Source of the DNA: Arctopsyche grandis
Lineage: Eukaryota; Arthropoda; Insecta; Trichoptera; Hydropsychidae
Reading direction: 5' to 3'
Assembly: GCF_051622035.1 (NCBI RefSeq)
Contig: NC_135360.1
Location: 8,112,001-8,176,000, forward strand
DNA: 64,000 nt
A program made the position numbers and the translations under genes. Shown in pieces: positions 59,091 through 64,000 of the stretch (the first letter of the stretch is position 1; each line of letters starts with the position of its first letter). The notes beneath the pieces were generated by a model. It saw only the letters and a program-made list of their open reading frames with translations, was not told where the DNA came from and did no database searches.

Positions 59091-59603
59091 TTTTATTTTT
59101 ATTTTTATTTTATTTTATTGCTACAATCAATATACACTCGTCATTACAGATTGCTCCAATGCGACGAGTGTACGTTTTTAACGGTCAGAAATGTACATAT
59201 ACAATCAGAATACATAGCATATAACAATTAATCATATAATCAGAAATAATAATCATAGACACATCTATGGATTATTTTTAGATTTTTGTGTACAATTTTT
59301 ATAAATATGATAAATACGAAATTATAGAGATGTATATAGAGATATCTATATATTTCAGATTACTGTGCATAATTTTTACAAATTATACACATACAGATTT
59401 TTGTGACAACAGGAAATGATCTAATACCAATTTTTCAGGAACCGTTTCAGCAATGATCAGATAAAATTGGCAAACTCTGATAGAGAAACGATCGATTTGG
59501 AGTCACAAAACCCCCAAACCTAACCAGCAGTTTGACGATGACTCGAACCTTCGGTCTCAGTGGTGCTAATTATATACGCTACCATTAAGCCAAACTGCTG
59601 GCT
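59091..59603 (-). mobile_element. tRNA-derived SINE, full length
   Basis: On the minus strand the head is AGCCAGCAGTTTGGCTTAAT, with an A-box-like TGGCTTAATGGTAGCG and a B-box-like AAGGTTCGAGTC. The body has GTTTCTCTATCAGAGTTTGC and TTGCTGAAACGGTTCC. The 3' hairpin is ACACTCGTCGCATTGGAGC / ACGAGTGTA with an (AAAAT)n tail at 59091-59120. Confidence 0.8.
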
Positions 59604-59629
59604 ATATGTATGTAGAAAACCGTCCCATA

Positions 59630-60397
59630 CAGGGTTGTCTGGTTTCCAAAATCACAGATCGGGACATTCACTATTTCGAACGATCAAAAAAAAAAGGAAT
59701 TTTAATAATTGATTGAGAAATTAAGAAAAAATATTTTAATTAAATTATAATGTATATAAATAAGTACATACATACACACATATGTATGTATGTAGAAGAA
59801 AACATATAACAAATAGTCACTTAATAATCCACAGGAATCACAGTTAATAAAATATATTGGATACAATTAATTACAGGAATTATATTTTTATTTAAATGCA
59901 AAAATTGTGCAATCATAACAGTTTTATTAAAAGTTTTTTTCCTAGCTTTTAACTTGTTTCAAAATATGTTCGCCAGCTTTGCTCGATAAAAATTATTTAA
60001 AGTCATTACGATTGCATTAATCCAGCTTCTACGGTTTCTAACGATAATCTGTTTCTCTCCTTTCTCCAGTTTGCACTCATTAGACTAAATAGTCTTTCGC
60101 AAATTGCAATGGAATGTAGAATTGAGAGGGTGTGGGCTAAAATTTTATGGAAGTTATTAGAAGCGGAATGATATTTAAAAAGTATTATTTTAAAGATCAT
60201 TATAAAAAAATATTTGGTTTAAGGACAAGACTTAAATGAATTGGAACTTTTGAAGTCAAACCATTTCTATTTACGTACATTTTTAGGTACATATACAAAT
60301 TTTGTGAAGTCGGGATTTTCAGAAGCAATGCGGGACTCGGGATTTGTCTGTTGAACTCGGGACAGTCCCGCTCAAATAGGGACGTCTGGCAACCCTG
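59630..60397 (-). mobile_element. hAT element with transposase remnant (768 bp)
   Basis: The ends are CAGGGTTGTCTGG and CTGGCAACCCTG, hAT-type inverted termini. The 8-bp flanks GTCCCATA (59622-59629) and GTCCCGTA (60398-60405) differ at one base. On the minus strand 60006-60200 encodes LHSIAICERLFSLMSANWRK then RNRLSLETVEAGLM, the C-terminal dimerisation region of hAT transposases. The catalytic part is missing, so this is an internally deleted, immobile copy. It has inserted about 26 bp beyond a SINE head. Confidence 0.85.
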
Positions 60398-60409
60398 GTC
60401 CCGTACAAC

Positions 60410-63070
60410 TTTTGGTAAGACAAATAATCGGCAATAAATGATGATCTCAATATTTTTCCACCACCATTAACACTTTTCGTATACCCCCTAATCGAACTCT
60501 CGCGTCCCGCCAATTGGGAATGACTGCAAAATATTATAGTTTCGCAAACAATGTGAATGGACGCGCCCACGGTGTGTTTCAATTTTGAATCGGCATGTTT
60601 TTACGGCCGCGAAATTTCGACCGGGTGGGTGTTCTTTCCGCTCTCCACCCCCCTGTTGATGTATTTATTTCGTAATTGAGTACAAGTTTTCCCCATTATG
60701 CGTTAAATGTGTAATGTTAAAAATTTATGTTGTGCTTAATTCCCGCGTTGCCTCTCCGCTCATTTTTAAGTAGGCGCTTGTTAGGAAAATGTGCTTTTCG
60801 GCTTTTTCGAATAATAAAATTGTATATTTTAGGCATATTTATGACCATGTTATAAATTGAGGTGTTTTTTTTTTATATTTTTAGTTTATAGATCGCATTC
60901 AATTTGAATGATACAAACTGCAACTTTTATAGCCTAATTAATTAATAACATTTATTTTATTGAAAGTATATGTAAAAAAAAATTGTTCTATGTATGTATG
61001 TACGTATAGATACATTAGTGAATAGATCCAGCTCTGCAAGATATCATTATAGATACATACGTGCCACTGGCACACGTGTTAGATTGTACAATTGTCAGTT
61101 TGACAAAAACGCGTGTCGACTAAAATAACAAATTATAGTTTTGACACTGTGTAATTATTTCTATAACGTGATAAATACTCGTTTACATCTACGTACCTAA
61201 AATCAATGTATTATAAAATCTGTATTCAAACTTGGCTTAGATTTTTAGTCGAATTTTTCGCCTATAGCTTACATATGTATGTACATATGTACAAGAAATA
61301 AACTTTCTATTTTATTTCAGTAAAAGTCAGTATTCAATATGTTTAACTATTTTTAATTCATAATAAAAACTGTTTTAACTAACTATCTTTTATATTTCCA
61401 ATGTGATCTCGATTTTATGTACATATATCTATCAAACGTTTGAAAATCTTCTGATGATACATGTTAAAAAACAAAGTTTCTATTTTTAAAAATATATAAA
61501 TAGAATATTTGAATGTACATATACATATGTATGTATAATATATACATTTAGTTTTGTTTCTTTTTCCGTATTATTGTAGATAAATAAAATATATCTTATT
61601 TATCTATCGCAAATTCTGGTTCATAGCAAAACGAGAACATTTCGAATTTCCTGATATTATGAAATGCTACTCACACTGTAAAATGTATTTATGTATCTCT
61701 CGAAATATTAGTATTATCGAATTTGTCCATAGATATCATGATACTGTATAAACATAATTGTTTATCGATGTATGCATATAATTGGCCAAAAAAGCACATT
61801 GGGGTTTGGCTTTAGGCTTTCTTTTTTACCCGTTAGGCTTTTCTAGTACATATATATAAATATACTTAAGTATAAAAAATAAAATATAAGCAGTGACATG
61901 CCTAGACTCTGTGCCGCTCTTAGGCAAAGTTCAAAATGCCGCCCCTAATGAAAATATTGTATAAACGAAAAAAAAAAATTTATGATGATAATTATAATGC
62001 ATTCACTTAAATCAAAATATATGCCGCCCTTGGGTTATCGCTTTACTTGCTTATGTCCACGGAACGTCTGCATATAAGTAGTTTACCAGCAGTTCTACAT
62101 ATTTAATATGCAAAACCTTCAAGTCTTTAAACATTTATCCCTCTTAAGTCATCAAAGTGAGTCATTTAAAAACGAAATCGAATCCGGCCAGTTGGGGATT
62201 TGCGATTCAGGTCGACGCGACAAGGACTCTGAGATTTTAGCGCGAAACCGCAAAACCGCCAATTCGCCTTTGGCCGATAATGGTGATGGTGCTGATGACG
62301 GCGATGATTCACCAAATGTCGGACCCGGAGTAAAAATGGTGACCCAGTATCGAGCGATCGTGAAACTTAATTAAGTGTTTGTGATTTACGTAACCGGTTT
62401 GTGGAGCTTTTGACATCACCAATATTGTAGCATCGATTATCGAGACTGGTGAGTCCGGTTGGTTGTCAACGTTGATTCGGCGACATGACAACTGGAAGTT
62501 ACGCTCGCTTTAGTAACGTTGTTGTTAATATTAATATAATAATGTGTGAATATTGTATAAACAGGATATGTGCAGGTGGGTGGGTAATTTCGATGACGCG
62601 TTGTTGTGCTGTGAAACCTACTACAGTTAGTTCTCTCTCTAATCTCTAGAGATTTTCGCGCGGAGGTTGCGTTTTAGGGATGAGACCCGGAAGCTGGATG
62701 GATGTGTGTGTTTTTATTGATATTTAAGTTGCATTTTTGAATTGCGCTATTTGTATTGTGAATGAGGTAACTCTGTGTGTTCTGTGATTGGAGAAACTTG
62801 GAACTTGATGCACGGGTCAGTGATTGTTAATTCTTATATCAATTTGTAGAATAATTTTTCACCGGCTTTTATTGGCTTCACTCTGTTAGTTCCACGAAAT
62901 TCCTGTCCGTCAAAAAATTGTGACCTGATTTTGAACCACTTCCACTATTTAGTTCCTTCCACTAACGAAGTATTGCTAGTAAGCATTGAAGTAATTATAG
63001 TGAAGCTAAAAAGTTGATTTACAGCAACAAATTTACCAAAAAAATCACCGGAGTGGGGCTAATCAATCTT
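60410..63070. other. No gene recognised; SINE tail fragment
   Basis: 61785-61890 matches the SINE 3' tail (TTGGCCAAAAAAGCACATTG then an AAATAAAAT end). 62200-62660 is CpG-richer, with an 88-codon frame and a GTGCAG-GTGGGT donor-like site near 62573; no product was recognised. Confidence 0.3.
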
Positions 63071-63077
63071 CACGAAG

Positions 63078-63412
63078 TCACTGAATCCGAATATTGGTTT
63101 CTTCTTAGTTTATGAGATATGAGCATTTAAAAAAATGCGCAGTTGTTACCGATGTTTGGCTTTTGGAGTCTTTAACGCAAAATCTAGTATTGCTGTGTCA
63201 AAAGTGAGTGTTTGAATTAATACTAATATATTTTTCCAATTCATTGTGATTTTTTATTGCTTTGAAATACGTATTTGTATACTTATAAATTTATCTAGCG
63301 ATGTTTAAAAGTCAAAAATATATTTTTTACACATTTTTATTTGAGTTATCAAACGTTATTGGGCCAGTTCTACATTTCACTACATTTACAAGAAATGGTT
63401 TTCTATCTCACC
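63078..63412 (+). repeat. Dispersed repeat G, copy 2
   Basis: Same order of blocks as at 10840-11175: CTGAATCCGAATAT, GAGATATGAGCATTTAAAAA, AAAATCTAGTATTGCTGTG, TTATCTAGCGATG, TTTTTTACACATTTTTAT and GGGCCAGTTC. Same orientation, roughly 80 percent alike by eye. Confidence 0.65.
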
Positions 63413-63847
63413 ATTTACCGCTCGAATTAGTACGTTAAGAATATTGAATAGCATCCGCTCTGCATTTTTTTTGTTGTTGCTCAGTGTCATTAACGAACTC
63501 ATTAAACATTGCATCAGATCAATGCGATGACAGGTAGCTATCTAAACAAGGCTTTCTACCGCCCCTTTACAACTCGATTTAACAGTGCTAAAGGCTATTT
63601 TTTCACTTTCATTTGTTTATATATTTTTAGATAACATTTTTTTAATCAATTGGTATAATTTAATTTTGTTTTTGGATTTTATTACTTCCCTTAACTTATG
63701 CGATGTGGTCTTCATTTTTTACGTATAAGATTTCTCTTATACGAACAATACAATACAATACAAGTGATAGTTTTAAAGTGATGATTCTTTAAGGATATAG
63801 GATGTACATTCAATTTTTTTTTATACTTAAAGAACGTTTTTTTGGAG

Positions 63848-63905
63848 GTCGACTTGGCCGAGTCGGTCAGAGTGCACGTGAACATACAAAATACGGGAGT
63901 AATGT
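63848..63905 (+). repeat. tRNA-Ser/Leu-like SINE head, weak
   Basis: GTCGACTTGGCCGAGTCGGT followed by CAGAGTGCACGTGAAC resembles the start of a class II tRNA with its A box. No B box or folded tRNA follows, so it is not a tRNA gene; it may be the head of a different SINE family. Confidence 0.35.
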
Positions 63906-64000
63906 CTCACCGGTATCCATCATTGTCAATGCAATAGTGACATATCATTTTGTTATGATATGTCAATAGTCAAAATATCGTTCAAAACATCATCAATACA

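Noticed and set aside
63848..63905. Possible tRNA-Ser or tRNA-Leu gene
   Set aside because: Only the 5' arm and A box are tRNA-like; no B box, anticodon stem or acceptor pairing follows.
1..64000. CRISPR arrays, operons, bacterial promoters or riboswitches
   Set aside because: The window is eukaryotic nuclear DNA; direct repeats found here are microsatellites or transposon parts.

Overview
This is a eukaryotic, almost certainly insect, nuclear window. It is AT-rich and full of (TACA)n/(TATG)n microsatellites. It has short GT-AG introns of about 65-80 bp, an arthropod-type initiator at the one clear gene, and insect-type LINE, SINE, hAT, TTAA-type and LTR elements. The order cannot be fixed from the sequence; the 17-exon structure of the clear gene argues mildly against a fly. 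There is no bacterial-style gene content, so most long open frames are chance or transposon-derived.

One complete protein-coding gene is present: MED16 (Mediator tail subunit 16), plus strand, 20469-24811. It has 17 coding exons that join to an 869-codon frame. Two further gene starts are likely, but their bodies could not be followed. On the minus strand, a CpG-rich promoter and first coding exon at 17763-17868 encode a signal peptide and end in a GTAACG donor. On the plus strand, a CpG-rich non-coding leader exon ends at 29436 in a GTGAGT donor. The rest of the window is probably intron, intergenic and regulatory DNA.

The other content is mobile DNA. (i) Four families of 100-150 bp hAT-like MITEs (called A, B, C and D here) have 8-bp target duplications of the form nTnnnnAn. 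At two loci they sit in series, each sharing its target duplication with the next; one of these series lies inside an RTE-type LINE reading frame. (ii) A young non-autonomous LTR element lies about 550 bp upstream of MED16: two 160-bp LTRs one base apart, a tRNA-Trp-type primer site and a 6-bp target duplication. (iii) A pair of arms of about 1.1-1.2 kb in inverted orientation at 36.7-39.8 kb is built of degenerate units of about 140 bp. (iv) There are 3' ends of several non-LTR elements, a tRNA-derived SINE family with at least six copies, TTAA-type elements, hAT transposase relics and several fold-back elements.

Layout: 0.4-6.2 kb fold-backs and TTAA-type repeats; 7.7-12 kb SINEs, RTE and hAT MITEs; 12-18 kb unique, partly CpG-rich DNA leading to the minus-strand first exon, broken by the 15.4-16.2 kb MITE series; 18.7-19.8 kb LTR element; 20.4-25 kb MED16; 25-29 kb LINE and hAT relics; 29-29.5 kb plus-strand leader exon; 30-64 kb long gene-poor DNA with scattered repeats. 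All identifications are by reading alone; no database search was possible.
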